Positions 1 through 8,512 of a stretch of 64,000 bases of DNA are shown here, piece after piece. The notes below the pieces were generated by a model. It was not told where the DNA came from, did no database searches, and was given only the letters and a program-made list of their open reading frames with translations. A program made the position numbers and the translations under genes. Numbering within the stretch: the first letter of the stretch is position 1; every line of letters starts with the position of its first letter. Origin of the DNA: Arthrobacter antioxidans (GTDB lineage Bacteria > Actinomycetota > Actinomycetes > Actinomycetales > Micrococcaceae); NCBI RefSeq assembly GCF_023100725.1, contig NZ_CP095501.1, forward strand, positions 3,348,001 through 3,412,000. Reading direction: 5' to 3'.

Positions 1-642
1 ATCATCGCCACGCTCGTGCTCATGACCGCGGGCCGCGGACTGGCCCAGCTGGTCACCGACGGCCAGATCATCTCCGTGTCCAACGACTCCTACCAGGCGA
101 TCGGGGCCGGGTACTTCCTGGGCCTGCCCATCTCGATCCTCATCGCGGCGGCCGCCTTCGGCATCACCGGCCTGCTGACGCGCCGGACGGCCCTCGGCAC
201 GCTCATCGAGTCGGTGGGCATCAATCCGGTGGCGAGCAGGCTCGCCGGGCTCGACGCGCGCACCATCACCTGGACCGTCTACGTCTTCAGCGGGCTGTGC
301 GCGGCGGTCGCCGGCCTCATGATCAGCTCGAACGTCACGGCGGCGGACGCCAACAACGCCGGCCTGTACATCGAGATGGACGCCATCCTCGCCGTCGTCA
401 TCGGCGGCACCTCGCTGGCCGGTGGCCGGTACAGCCTGGTCGGCACCCTCGTCGGAGCGCTGATCATCCAGACCCTCACCACCACCGTCTACACGCTGGG
501 CGTCCCGCCCGAAGCCACCCTGGTCTTCAAGGCGCTCGTCGTGATCATCGTGTGCCTCCTGCAGTCCAGCAGGGCACGCACCCTCCTCAGCCGGCGACGG
601 CGGCCCGTGACCGAACCGTCCCGACCGAAGGTGGCCGCCTGA
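1..642 (+). CDS. ytfT: Sugar ABC transporter permease, YtfT-like (5' partial)
   Basis: The frame is open from base 1, so the N-terminus lies outside the window; 213 codons remain. The protein is an inner-membrane subunit of a ribose/galactofuranose-type (RbsC/YtfT family) ABC importer that forms half of the translocation channel. Visible support is the family's LMTAGRGLAQL segment at the start, the NPVASRLAGLDAR coupling region, the conserved GGTSLAGGRYS stretch late in the protein, and several hydrophobic helices. Its stop codon overlaps the start of the second permease by one base (TGATG), so the two are translationally coupled. The order YtfT then YjfF matches the E. coli galactofuranose importer. 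The actual sugar is an inference, because the binding protein and ATPase lie upstream of the window. Confidence 0.85.
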   Translation: MIATLVLMTAGRGLAQLVTDGQIISVSNDSYQAIGAGYFLGLPISILIAAAAFGITGLLTRRTALGTLIESVGINPVASRLAGLDARTITWTVYVFSGLCAAVAGLMISSNVTAADANNAGLYIEMDAILAVVIGGTSLAGGRYSLVGTLVGALIIQTLTTTVYTLGVPPEATLVFKALVVIIVCLLQSSRARTLLSRRRRPVTEPSRPKVAA

Positions 643-1655
643 TGTCCGTCCTCACCCGCACCCCGGCACCACTCGACCGCCCCCGCATGAGCCCGCTGCG
701 GGGCAAGGCGCGGTACGCTCCCACCCTCGCGACGCTGGGCCTGTTCCTCGCCATGTTCGCCGCCGGCGCGGTCATGTACCCGGGGTTCCTGTCCGGGCAG
801 GTCTTCCTCAACCTCCTGATCGACAACACGTTCCTGATCGTCCTCGCCGTCGGCATGACGTTCGTGATCCTCACCGGGGGCATCGACCTCTCCGTCGGGT
901 CCGTCGTCGCGCTGTCCATGATGATCGCCGCCGCCCTCCTGCAGGCCGGGTGGAACCCCGCCGCGGTGATCGTCCTCGTCCTCCTGACCGGTGCCACCTT
1001 CGGCCTGCTCATGGGGCTCGTGATCCAGGTCTTCGAGATCCAGCCCTTCATCGTCACCCTTGCGGGCCTGTTCCTGGCGCGCGGTCTCTGCTATGTCATC
1101 AGTGTCGATTCCATCACCGTGACGGACCCCTTCTTCACGTCCATGGCGCAGGCGAGGATCCCGCTGGTGGGCAGGCTGTTCGTCTCCCCCGGTGTCGTGA
1201 TCGCCCTCCTCGTGGTCGCCGTCGCGTTCTACGTGCTGCACCAGACGCGGTTCGGACGGACCGTGTACGCGATCGGCGGTGGCGAGTCCTCGGCGCTGCT
1301 CATGGGTCTCGCCGTCCCGCGCACCAAGGTCCTGGTGTACGGGATCAGCGGACTGTGCTCCTCGATCGCCGGGATCCTCTTCTCGTTCTACAGCCTCTCC
1401 GGGTACAGCCTGGCGGCCACCGGGCTGGAACTCGACGCCATCGCGGCGGTCGTGGTGGGCGGGACCCTGCTGACCGGAGGGTACGGCTATGTGCTCGGCT
1501 CCCTGACGGGGGTGCTCGTGCTCGGGATCGTCCAGACCTTCATCTCCTACGAGGGCACGCTGAGCTCCTGGTGGACGCGCATCGTGATCGGCGCCCTGCT
1601 CCTCGTCTTCATCCTGCTGCAGAAACTCTTCACCCGGAAGGTCAGACTCACCTGA
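642..1655 (+). CDS. yjfF: Sugar ABC transporter permease, YjfF-like
   Basis: This 337-residue membrane protein is the second permease of the sugar importer. It carries the BPD_transp_2 family signatures LTGGIDLSVGS near residue 80 and GGTLLTGGYGYVLGS near residue 280. The start at 642 is chosen because it overlaps the upstream stop by one base; the frame stays open further upstream, but that part is antisense-like shadow sequence. Together with the preceding permease it should form a heterodimeric channel. It is the last gene of the transport operon: the next gene begins 33 bases later behind its own -10 element. Family assignment is firm; galactofuranose as substrate is inferred from the gene pair only. 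Confidence 0.85.
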   Translation: MSVLTRTPAPLDRPRMSPLRGKARYAPTLATLGLFLAMFAAGAVMYPGFLSGQVFLNLLIDNTFLIVLAVGMTFVILTGGIDLSVGSVVALSMMIAAALLQAGWNPAAVIVLVLLTGATFGLLMGLVIQVFEIQPFIVTLAGLFLARGLCYVISVDSITVTDPFFTSMAQARIPLVGRLFVSPGVVIALLVVAVAFYVLHQTRFGRTVYAIGGGESSALLMGLAVPRTKVLVYGISGLCSSIAGILFSFYSLSGYSLAATGLELDAIAAVVVGGTLLTGGYGYVLGSLTGVLVLGIVQTFISYEGTLSSWWTRIVIGALLLVFILLQKLFTRKVRLT

Positions 1656-1688
1656 GGCCGCGGGGTCCCGGCGGCTACGCTGTGGCCC

Positions 1689-2567
1689 ATGACTGTTCTC
1701 GTGTTCCTGGACCCGGCCCATGACGACGGCAGGGTGGTCGACGCGTCCCGGCCGCAGCTGATGGCCACCGACCTCGGCGCCACCCGCGGGGACGGCCTCT
1801 TCGAATCCCTGCTCGCCGTCGACGGAGCCCCCCGCAAGGAGCAGGCGCACCTGGCCCGCCTCGCGTCGTCGGCCGCCGCCCTGGACCTCACCGTGCCGGA
1901 CGCCGAGGCCTGGAGCCGCGCGATCCGCACGGGCCTGCGCGAGTTCGCGGCGGCGGAACCGGACCAGGGTCACGCCGTCGTGAAGCTGATCGCCACCCGC
2001 GGGGTGGAGGGCGCCGGGCAGGCCACGGCCTGGGTGCAGGTGGCCCGCGTGCCGGAGGCCACCCTCCGGCAGCGCGAGACGGGCCTGAGGGTCCTCTTCC
2101 TCGAGCGCGGGTACGACAGCACCGTCGCCCAGCGCGCGCCCTGGCTGCTCATGGGCGCGAAGACCCTCTCCTACGCCGTGAACATGGCCGCCGTCCGGTA
2201 CGCGAAGGCGCACGGGGCCGACGACGTCATCTTCACCTCCTCCGACGGCAAGGTCCTGGAAGGCCCGACGTCGACGGTGCTCCTCGCCCACGAGCGCGAC
2301 GGCCGGAAGACCCTCCTCACGCCGCAACTCGAGAGCGGGATCCTCCCGGGAACCTCGCAGAGCGCGCTGTTCGCCGCGGCGAAGGAGCAGGGGTGGGAGC
2401 TCGGCTACGGGCCGCTGGAACCGCGCGACCTCCTCGAGGCCGACGCCGTGTGGCTGATCTCGAGCATCCGGCTCCTCGCGCCGGTGCTCTCGCTGGACGG
2501 CCAGGAGCTGCGCACCTCGACCGCCCTGACGGCCGAACTCACCGATCTCGTGGACCGCTTCGTGTAA
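1689..2567 (+). CDS. pabC: Class IV aminotransferase, probable aminodeoxychorismate lyase
   Basis: A PLP enzyme of 292 residues, fold-type IV. It probably converts 4-amino-4-deoxychorismate to p-aminobenzoate and pyruvate for folate synthesis. The PLP lysine is in the segment MGAKTLSYA (about residue 158). The family's ATDLGATRGDGLFE N-terminal block and the GPTSTVLL and SGILPGTSQ blocks are all present. The -10 element TACGCT (1676-1681) lies only 7 bases before the ATG, so the mRNA is probably leaderless. No other folate gene is nearby. A D-amino acid or branched-chain aminotransferase of the same family is the alternative, but overall length and motifs favour PabC. Confidence 0.8.
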   Translation: MTVLVFLDPAHDDGRVVDASRPQLMATDLGATRGDGLFESLLAVDGAPRKEQAHLARLASSAAALDLTVPDAEAWSRAIRTGLREFAAAEPDQGHAVVKLIATRGVEGAGQATAWVQVARVPEATLRQRETGLRVLFLERGYDSTVAQRAPWLLMGAKTLSYAVNMAAVRYAKAHGADDVIFTSSDGKVLEGPTSTVLLAHERDGRKTLLTPQLESGILPGTSQSALFAAAKEQGWELGYGPLEPRDLLEADAVWLISSIRLLAPVLSLDGQELRTSTALTAELTDLVDRFV

Positions 2568-2576
2568 TCTCCGCCA

Positions 2577-2601
2577 CAAAAGGGCGCCCTGAGGCCCTTC
2601 T
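2577..2601 (+). terminator. Hairpin after pabC
   Basis: An inverted repeat AAGGGC / GCCCTT with an 8-base loop lies ten bases after the pabC stop. The stem is short and has no U-run, so this is a weak candidate terminator. Confidence 0.4.
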
Positions 2602-2636
2602 GCTACGTCAAGTGTCGGTTTCCGGCACGTCCCGTT

Positions 2637-2666
2637 TTGACCCGATGCTCCGTGCTGCCCTAGCGT
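2637..2666 (+). promoter_or_regulatory. Promoter for riboswitch-controlled ABC operon
   Basis: TTGACC (2637-2642) and TAGCGT (2661-2666) are separated by 18 bases. A start about 7 bases downstream of the -10 would place the RNA 5' end at about 2673, right at the first base of the SAM-IV aptamer. The positional fit supports both calls. Confidence 0.65.
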
Positions 2667-2673
2667 TTTGCCT

Positions 2674-2790
2674 GCAATCAAGAGTTCCAGCCCTCGGCCC
2701 TGGCCGGCTGGACAGCAACCCTCTCCCGTAGTGGGGTGCTCCAGGTGAAGATTCGGCCGCCGGGACAAGTCCCCCGGTTGGCAAGTACGG
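2674..2790 (+). promoter_or_regulatory. SAM-IV riboswitch
   Basis: The segment matches the actinobacterial SAM-IV aptamer plan from memory. P1 is formed by AATC (2676-2679) and GATT (2750-2753). The core includes AAGAGTTCCAGC, GCTGGACAGCAACCCTC and GTGGGGTGCTCCAGGTGA. A separate 3' hairpin (CCGGGACAAGTCCCCCGG) is followed by GGTTGGCAAGTACGG, which would supply the SAM-IV pseudoknot. The first coding gene starts about 170 bases further on, after a C-rich leader with a GGTGAC/GTCACC repeat, so the expression platform is not obvious. Binding of S-adenosylmethionine should turn the downstream importer off. SAM-I/IV is a near alternative. Confidence 0.85.
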
Positions 2791-2963
2791 CGTCGTGCGG
2801 CCTGTCCCGGACCATTCCCCGGTGACGGCACCCGCACCCTCGCACAGCCCAGAACAGTGAGCGTGTCACCCAGCAGCCTGTCCCCCGTCGCCGTGATCCG
2901 GCGTCCCCCGCACCATCCCCCGTTCCCCGCGCCCCCATCCGGGCCGGCACTTCGAAGGACACC

Positions 2964-3878
2964 ATGAACATCTCCCGCAAGGTCCTGGCGGCATTCGCCG
3001 TCCCCTTCCTCGCCCTGACCGTCTCCTGCGGCAGCGGCAGCAGCGAGCCCACCGAGACCACCGACGCCCTGGCCGGCAGCGACCAGCAGTCGCTCGACCA
3101 GTACACGACCGACACCACGACGCCGATCGACGAGATCGACGTCTCGGAGCTCGGCCTCGTCACCGACGGCACGCTGCGCGTCGGCACGCTCTCCGACGCC
3201 CCGCCGAACATCTTCCTCGAGGACGGCGTCTTCACCGGCTACGACAACGAGCTGCTGCGGGCCATCGGCGACAAGCTGGGCCTCGAGGTCGAGTTCGCGT
3301 CCACCGACTTCTCCGCGCTCCTCGCCCAGGTGCAGAACAAGCAGTTCGACGTCGGATCCTCCTCGATCTCCACCACCGCGGAGCGCCGCGAGAACGTGGG
3401 CTTCACCAACGGCTACGACTTCGGCTACATGGCCGTGGTCACGAAGAACGGCTCCTCCGTCACGGGCTTCGACTCCCTCTCGGAGAGCACCCGCATCGGC
3501 GTGGTCCAGGGCACCGTCCAGGACGACTACGTCTCCAACACCCTCGGCCTCGAGCCGGTGCGCTTCCCCGACTACAACACCGTGTACGCGAACGTGAAGA
3601 ACGGGCAGGTGGACGCCTGGGTGGCCCCGTCGCAGCAGGCCACCGGCCAGGTGAAGGACGGCGACGACACCACGATCGCCGAGACCATCATCAACACCGA
3701 GAACTTCACCGCGTACGCCGTGAACAGCGACAACCAGCCGCTCATCGACGCCCTCAACGCGGGCCTGGACGCCGTCGTCGCCGACGGCACGTGGACCGAG
3801 CTCACCGAGGAGTGGTACCCGGACCGCGAGATGCCCTCCGACTGGAAGCCCGGCAGCAAAGCCGTGGAAGTAAAGTAG
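2964..3878 (+). CDS. Amino acid ABC transporter substrate-binding lipoprotein (PAAT family)
   Basis: A 304-residue extracytoplasmic solute-binding lipoprotein. The signal peptide ends in the lipobox LTVSC with Cys22 as lipidation site. The mature part is a type II periplasmic-binding fold: DGTLRVGTLSDAPPNIF opens domain 1, FDVGSSSISTTAERRE holds the conserved arginine region that binds the ligand carboxylate, and IGVVQGTVQDDYV lies in domain 2. It delivers its ligand to the permease encoded ten bases downstream. The SAM-IV riboswitch upstream suggests methionine or another sulfur amino acid precursor; sequence alone does not fix the ligand. The start is supported by GAAGGA eight bases before the ATG. 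Confidence 0.88.
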   Translation: MNISRKVLAAFAVPFLALTVSCGSGSSEPTETTDALAGSDQQSLDQYTTDTTTPIDEIDVSELGLVTDGTLRVGTLSDAPPNIFLEDGVFTGYDNELLRAIGDKLGLEVEFASTDFSALLAQVQNKQFDVGSSSISTTAERRENVGFTNGYDFGYMAVVTKNGSSVTGFDSLSESTRIGVVQGTVQDDYVSNTLGLEPVRFPDYNTVYANVKNGQVDAWVAPSQQATGQVKDGDDTTIAETIINTENFTAYAVNSDNQPLIDALNAGLDAVVADGTWTELTEEWYPDREMPSDWKPGSKAVEVK

Positions 3879-3888
3879 CGGTCCCTGC

Positions 3889-4653
3889 ATGGATGCCCTC
3901 GAACAGCTCGGGAAGACCTTCTTCGACTGGGAGGCGATGGCGGCGGTCCTGCCGGACCTGCTGACCGTCGGACTGCCGAACACGCTCATGCTCGCCCTGG
4001 CGTCGGGGATCATCGGGACGATCGTCGGCATGATCCTCGCCGTCATGGGGATCTCACGCAACCGCGTGCTGCGGTGGATCGCCCGCATCTACACGGACAT
4101 CTTCCGCGGGCTGCCCGCCGTCGTGATCATCCTGCTCATCGGACTCGGGCTCGGACCGATCCTCCGGGAGATCACGGGCAGCACGAGCCCGTACCCGCTG
4201 GGCATCCTCGCCCTCTCGCTGATCGCCTCGGCGTACATCGGTGAGATCTTCCGCTCCGGGATCCAGAGCGTGGAGAAGGGACAGCTGGAGGCGTCGCGGG
4301 CCCTCGGCTTCAGCTACGGCTCGTCGATGCAGCTCGTCGTGATCCCCCAGGGCGTGCGGCGCGTGCTGCCGGCCCTGGTGAACCAGTTCATCTCGCTCAT
4401 CAAGGAGTCCTCGCTCATCTACTTCATCGGCCTCGTCGCCAGTGAGCGCGAGCTCTTCCGGGTGGGCAACGACGCCGCGAGCAACACCGGCAACCTGTCA
4501 CCGCTCATCGCGGCCGGCGTGCTCTACCTGTGCCTGACCATCCCGCTCACGCACCTGGTCAACTTCATCGACAACCGGCTCCGCGTGGGCAAGAAGCAGA
4601 AGCCCGAACCGGACGAACTGGCCGCGAAGATCGGTGAAGGAGCGAAGGCATGA
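3889..4653 (+). CDS. Amino acid ABC transporter permease (HisM family)
   Basis: A 254-residue inner-membrane permease of the polar amino acid uptake family. It has about five hydrophobic helices, an [13 protein letters not shown] segment near residue 65 and the coupling (EAA) loop [11 protein letters not shown] near residue 140. It should homodimerise to form the channel used by the lipoprotein encoded just upstream. The stop overlaps the ATPase start by four bases (ATGA), so the two are cotranslated. Its job as part of a probable methionine-related importer comes from the riboswitch, not from the protein itself. Confidence 0.88.
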   Translation: MDALEQLGKTFFDWEAMAAVLPDLLTVGLPNTLMLALASGIIGTIVGMILAVMGISRNRVLRWIARIYTDIFRGLPAVVIILLIGLGLGPILREITGSTSPYPLGILALSLIASAYIGEIFRSGIQSVEKGQLEASRALGFSYGSSMQLVVIPQGVRRVLPALVNQFISLIKESSLIYFIGLVASERELFRVGNDAASNTGNLSPLIAAGVLYLCLTIPLTHLVNFIDNRLRVGKKQKPEPDELAAKIGEGAKA

Positions 4654-5387
4654 AGACGATCGAATCAGGGACCCTGACGGGGAGGAACCTGCACCTGTCC
4701 TTCGGCTCCAACCATGTGCTGCGCGGGATCGACCTGCACGTGGAGCGGGGCACGACGGCGTCCGTCATCGGCCCCTCCGGGTCCGGCAAGTCCACCCTCC
4801 TGCGCGTCCTGAACCGGCTCATCGAACCGGACCGGGGGGACATCCTGCTGGACGGCCGGTCCGTCCTGAAGGACAACCCGGACGAGCTGCGACGGCGCAT
4901 CGGCATGGTGTTCCAGCAGTTCAACCTGTTCCCGCACAAGACCGTGCTGGACAACGTCTCCCTCGCGCTGCGCAAGCTCCGGAAGATGTCGGCGGACGAG
5001 GCCCGGAGCAAGGCCCTCGCGCAGCTGGACCTCGTGGGCCTGAAGCACAAGGCCGACGTCCGCCCCGGCAACCTCTCCGGCGGCCAGCAGCAGCGCGTCG
5101 CGATCGCCCGCGCGCTGGCCATGGACCCGGAGGTCATGTTCTTCGACGAGGCCACCTCCGCACTGGACCCCGAGCTGGTCAAGGGCGTCCTGGCACTCAT
5201 GGCGGATCTCGCGACGGCGGGCATGACCATGGTCGTGGTCACCCACGAGATGGGCTTCTCCCGCAACGTCTCCGACACCGTGACGTTCATGGACGGCGGC
5301 GTCGTGGTGGAGTCCGGCCCCCCGGCCGCGATCTTCGACGACGCGCAGACGCCCCGCCTGAGGTCGTTCCTCTCGGACGTGCTCTAG
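4650..5387 (+). CDS. Amino acid ABC transporter ATP-binding protein
   Basis: A 245-residue cytoplasmic ATPase that powers the importer. Walker A is GPSGSGKS (41-48), followed by Q-loop [12 protein letters not shown], the signature LSGGQQQR, Walker B with [10 protein letters not shown], and switch histidine in VVTHEMGF. The [10 protein letters not shown] form is typical of the GlnQ/HisP polar amino acid subfamily rather than MetN. It is the last gene of the operon, which ends at a strong hairpin 26 bases downstream. Confidence 0.9.
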   Translation: MKTIESGTLTGRNLHLSFGSNHVLRGIDLHVERGTTASVIGPSGSGKSTLLRVLNRLIEPDRGDILLDGRSVLKDNPDELRRRIGMVFQQFNLFPHKTVLDNVSLALRKLRKMSADEARSKALAQLDLVGLKHKADVRPGNLSGGQQQRVAIARALAMDPEVMFFDEATSALDPELVKGVLALMADLATAGMTMVVVTHEMGFSRNVSDTVTFMDGGVVVESGPPAAIFDDAQTPRLRSFLSDVL

Positions 5388-5412
5388 GCGCCTCGTTCCA
5401 CCTGATCGACCC

Positions 5413-5448
5413 GGCACCGGGGGTCCGCTCGAGCGGGCCCCCGGTGCC
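5413..5448. terminator. Near-perfect palindrome between convergent genes
   Basis: GGCACCGGGGG (5413-5423) pairs with CCCCCGGTGCC (5438-5448), and the 14 bases between contain the self-complementary CCGCTCGAGCGG. A single T/G opposition interrupts a 36-base palindrome. It lies between the 3' ends of the amino acid importer (plus) and ykoC (minus), so it probably terminates both. There is no U-run. Confidence 0.65.
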
Positions 5449-5559
5449 GTCTCCGGGGACTTCCGGCCCGGACGGCACCGTGCGACGGCGTGTCCTCGCC
5501 CGACACGCGCCGGCAGCCGCCGAAGCCCCCGCATCCGGTACGCGACCGGGACCGGATGG

Positions 5560-6357
5560 TCAGGACAGGATGAAGTTCCAGGTCCCGGCCAGGACGGCCG
5601 CCGTCGTCGCCCCCACCGCGATGACGAGCCCGACGCCGGCCACCCCGACGTCGAGCGCCGTGTACGTGCTCGTCCTGGCCCAGGTGCGCGCCCCGCCGCC
5701 GAAACCGCGCGCCTCCATGGCCGTGGCGAGCCGGGTGGCGCGCCGGATGGCCTGCACGATCAGGCCGAACGACTGCCCCAGCAGATTCCGGGCCCGGGCG
5801 ACGAGCGAGCCGTCCGACCCGATCCCGCGGGCGTGCCGGGCGAGCCCGAGCATCTCCCACTGCTCCACCAGCAGGCCCACGAGCCGCAGCGACGCCAGCG
5901 CCCCGAGGACGAAGCGGTGCGGGAGGTGGAGCTTCTGTGCCAGGGCGTCCGCCAGGTCGGTGGGGTCCGTGGTGAGCAGGATGAAGATCCCCGGCAGGGC
6001 GAGCGCCAGTCCGCGCAGCCCGACGGCGATCCCGGCGGCCACGGAGCCCTCGGTGAACAGGAACGGCCCGACGTCGAGCAGCACGCCGCCCGTCTTCTCG
6101 GCGAGCAGCGCCGTCCCGTAGGCCCCGAGCAGGGCGGCCACCAGCAGGGGCCAGATCCGCCGCGCGAGCCCCACCACGCTGATGCCCAGCAGCGGCATGA
6201 GGGCGAGCTCGCAGCCGAGCACCACCGCGGCGCTGACCCAGTCGATGCTGGCCATGAGCGCGAGGGTGATGACCACGGCGGCGAACAGTTTGGACACCGG
6301 GTTGGCCCGCAGGAGGGTCCGTCCGGTGAGGACCGGCGTCAGGTGCTCGCCGCTCAC
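5560..6357 (-). CDS. ykoC: ECF transporter T component for thiamine/HMP
   Basis: A 265-residue membrane protein of the CbiQ/EcfT family, the transmembrane coupling subunit of an ECF vitamin importer. It has four or five hydrophobic helices and the two cytoplasmic Ala-Arg-Gly coupling motifs of the family near ARHARGIGSD and AMEARGFGGG. It starts with GTG, overlapping the stop of the ATPase gene by four bases (GTGA). Gene order S-A-T downstream of a TPP riboswitch matches Bacillus ykoEDC, so thiamine or its pyrimidine precursor HMP is the likely cargo. Confidence 0.88.
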   Translation of the reverse strand: MSGEHLTPVLTGRTLLRANPVSKLFAAVVITLALMASIDWVSAAVVLGCELALMPLLGISVVGLARRIWPLLVAALLGAYGTALLAEKTGGVLLDVGPFLFTEGSVAAGIAVGLRGLALALPGIFILLTTDPTDLADALAQKLHLPHRFVLGALASLRLVGLLVEQWEMLGLARHARGIGSDGSLVARARNLLGQSFGLIVQAIRRATRLATAMEARGFGGGARTWARTSTYTALDVGVAGVGLVIAVGATTAAVLAGTWNFILS

Positions 6358-7844
6358 CGTGCCACCAGCTGCCCTGCCCCGCCGGAGACGTGCAGGGTCG
6401 CGCCTCCCAGGGCCGCGATGAAATCGGCGTCGTGCGTGACGGAGACGACGGCGACACCGTCGTCGATCAGTTCCCGCAGGAGGGTCACGAGTTCGGCCCA
6501 GGTGAGGGCGTCCTGGCCGAACGTGGGTTCGTCGAGGATCAGGATGCGCGGCGCGGTGGCGAGCATCGTCGCCACGGACAGGCGCCGCTTCTCCCCGCCG
6601 GACAGCGTGAACGGGTTGGCTCCCAGCAGGTGGGTGAGCCGCAGGCGTTCCGCGATCTCCCCGGTGCGCCGCGGATCCGGGGATCCGCCGACCCTCCGCG
6701 GCCCGAACGCGAGCTCCTCCCCCACGCTCGGGGTGAGGAACTGGTGCTCGGGCTCCTGGAAGACGGTGCCGATGCGCTGCACGAGCTGCGCCGAGCGCCA
6801 GCGGAACGGGTCGGCCCCCGCAGCGCCGGCGAGCTCCGGTGACGCCTCGAGCCGTCCCGCGCGCGGGCGCAGCAAACCGCCGAGCGTGAGGGCGGCCGTG
6901 GACTTCCCGGCGCCGTTGGGCCCGGTGATGCTCAGCGCCTGCCCGGCGCGGACGTCCAGCCCGAGGTGCCCGACGGCGGCCGGGCCCCGCTTCGTCCGGG
7001 CGACCGTCAGCGCCTGCGCGGACAGCAGCACCTCACCGCCACCGGCGGGCACGGGTCCGTCGACGGGCGGCTGCCGGCCCGGGACCCACACGCCCGCCTC
7101 CGCGAGCCGGGCGCGCGTGCCCTCCTGGACCAGGACCGTCCCCGGGGCGCCGTCGGCGAGGACGCCCCCGGCAGCGTCGAGCACGATCACGCGGTCCACG
7201 ACGTCCGCCCAGACGGCGACGCGGTGCTCGACGACGACGAGGGTCGCGCCCGTGCGCTCGAGGACGCGGACGACGGCGTCGCGGACCTCCAGCACGCCGT
7301 CGGGGTCGAGGTTCGCGGTCGGCTCGTCGAGCAGGAGCAGCCCGGGCTCCATGGCGAGCACCGCGGCGAGGGCGAGGCGCTGCTTCTGGCCGCCCGAGAG
7401 CGCGCCGGTCGGGTGGTCGAGCGGGAGGTCGAGCCCGACGTCGTCGAGCGCACGGTGCACCCGCTGCCAGATCTCGTCCCGGGGTACGGCGAGGTTCTCG
7501 GCGGCGAAGGCCACCTCGTCGCCGACGCGCGCGAGGACCACCTGCGTCTCGGGGTCCTGCAGCACCAGGCCCGCGCGGCCGCGGGCGTCGGCGGGACGGA
7601 CGCCGTCGAGCAGCAGCTCACCCTCCTGCTCACCCTCGTCCTGGCTGCCGAGCAGTCCCGCCAGGCCGTGCAGCACGGTGGACTTGCCCGCGCCGGACGC
7701 GCCGAGGAGCAGCACGCGCTCGCCGGACCGGATGTCGAGGTCGAGGTGGCGGGCGGCGAAGGCCTTCCGGCCGGCGTGACGCCAGCCCCATCCCCGGGCG
7801 CTGACGGAGGCAGCTCCCGGGGGCGGCGCCTGCGCTGGTGTCAC
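6354..7844 (-). CDS. ykoD: ECF transporter double ATPase for thiamine/HMP
   Basis: A 496-residue fusion of two ABC ATPase domains, equivalent to the EcfA-EcfA' pair. Domain 1: Walker A GASGAGKS (48-55), signature LSGGQ (149-153), Walker B with DEP (173-175). Domain 2: GPNGAGKS (308-315), LSGGE (414-418), DEP (438-440). The GTG start at 7844 overlaps the stop of the S component by four bases. The frame is open further upstream but only as antisense-like shadow of ykoE. It energises vitamin uptake together with ykoC and ykoE. Confidence 0.9.
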   Translation of the reverse strand: MTPAQAPPPGAASVSARGWGWRHAGRKAFAARHLDLDIRSGERVLLLGASGAGKSTVLHGLAGLLGSQDEGEQEGELLLDGVRPADARGRAGLVLQDPETQVVLARVGDEVAFAAENLAVPRDEIWQRVHRALDDVGLDLPLDHPTGALSGGQKQRLALAAVLAMEPGLLLLDEPTANLDPDGVLEVRDAVVRVLERTGATLVVVEHRVAVWADVVDRVIVLDAAGGVLADGAPGTVLVQEGTRARLAEAGVWVPGRQPPVDGPVPAGGGEVLLSAQALTVARTKRGPAAVGHLGLDVRAGQALSITGPNGAGKSTAALTLGGLLRPRAGRLEASPELAGAAGADPFRWRSAQLVQRIGTVFQEPEHQFLTPSVGEELAFGPRRVGGSPDPRRTGEIAERLRLTHLLGANPFTLSGGEKRRLSVATMLATAPRILILDEPTFGQDALTWAELVTLLRELIDDGVAVVSVTHDADFIAALGGATLHVSGGAGQLVAR

Positions 7845-8449
7845 ACGTCCGCCGTGCGGCCGGCGGCGAAGGAGGACAGCACGCCCGTCCTCGCGAGTCC
7901 GCGCATGGCCAGCCAGGACAGCAGGCCCGCGATGACGACGCCGGAGACGGCGGCGAACACGGTGTACAGGAGCTTGAACTCGAAGCTCCAGAGCGCGTTG
8001 TAGAGGATGTTCTCGCTGATCGCGAGCGCGAGGCCTGCGCCGAGGCCGGCGAGGAGGGCGACCGGCAGGTTCCACTTCCGGTAGAGGAAGAGCAGGAACA
8101 CGAGTTCCGCCCCCGCCCCCTGGATGGCCCCGGAGATGAGGACGCCGACGCCCCACTGGGTGCCGATCAGGGCCGAGACCGCTGCCGCGAGCACCTCGCA
8201 GTAGATCGCGGCGCCCGGTTTCCGGATGATCAGCCCGCCGAGCACGCCGGCGACGAGCCACCCGCCGGAGTACAGGCCGGCGAGCGGCGGGAAGCCGGCG
8301 GTGAGCAGGCTGATTCCCGAGTAGCCCGCGGACCAGACGAAGAACAGCACGCCGACGGCGACGCCGATGACCGAGGCCACCACGATGTCGACGACGCGCC
8401 ACTGGCTGGTCCGGGGAGAGAGGCCCCTCAGGGCCGTTGATGATGCCAT
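7841..8449 (-). CDS. ykoE: ECF transporter S component YkoE
   Basis: A 202-residue membrane protein that binds the substrate in the ECF importer. It contains five or six hydrophobic helices and the YkoE-typical stretch GYSGISLLTAGFPPLAGLYSG (shown in part; residues about 42-62), followed by GGWLVAGVLGGLIIRKPGAA. It is the first gene of the ykoEDC operon. Its AGGAGG ribosome-binding site lies 7 bases before the ATG and is part of a hairpin that could hide it. The TPP riboswitch begins about 65 bases upstream. Together these make thiamine or hydroxymethylpyrimidine uptake, repressed by thiamine pyrophosphate, the probable role. Confidence 0.9.
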   Translation of the reverse strand: MASSTALRGLSPRTSQWRVVDIVVASVIGVAVGVLFFVWSAGYSGISLLTAGFPPLAGLYSGGWLVAGVLGGLIIRKPGAAIYCEVLAAAVSALIGTQWGVGVLISGAIQGAGAELVFLLFLYRKWNLPVALLAGLGAGLALAISENILYNALWSFEFKLLYTVFAAVSGVVIAGLLSWLAMRGLARTGVLSSFAAGRTADV

Positions 8450-8456
8450 GCTGATT

Positions 8457-8475
8457 CCTCCTGGGTTGCAGGAGG
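8457..8475 (-). promoter_or_regulatory. Shine-Dalgarno-sequestering hairpin before ykoE
   Basis: On the minus strand CCTCCTG and CAGGAGG form a perfect 7-bp stem with a 5-base loop. The 3' arm contains the ykoE ribosome-binding site. This is a plausible translational expression platform for the adjacent TPP aptamer. Confidence 0.6.
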
Positions 8476-8512
8476 GGAGGGCGCGCGGTCGTCGCGCACC
8501 CCGAGAACTCGA

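Noticed and set aside
489..4088. Very long minus-strand open frame (about 1,200 codons)
   Set aside because: It runs antisense across four well-supported genes and a riboswitch; its product is compositionally biased and matches no family. Long shadow frames are normal at this G+C content.
5833..7779. Plus-strand open frame of about 650 codons opposite ykoC and ykoD
   Set aside because: Antisense to the ECF ATPase with all its motifs; composition typical of a shadow frame.
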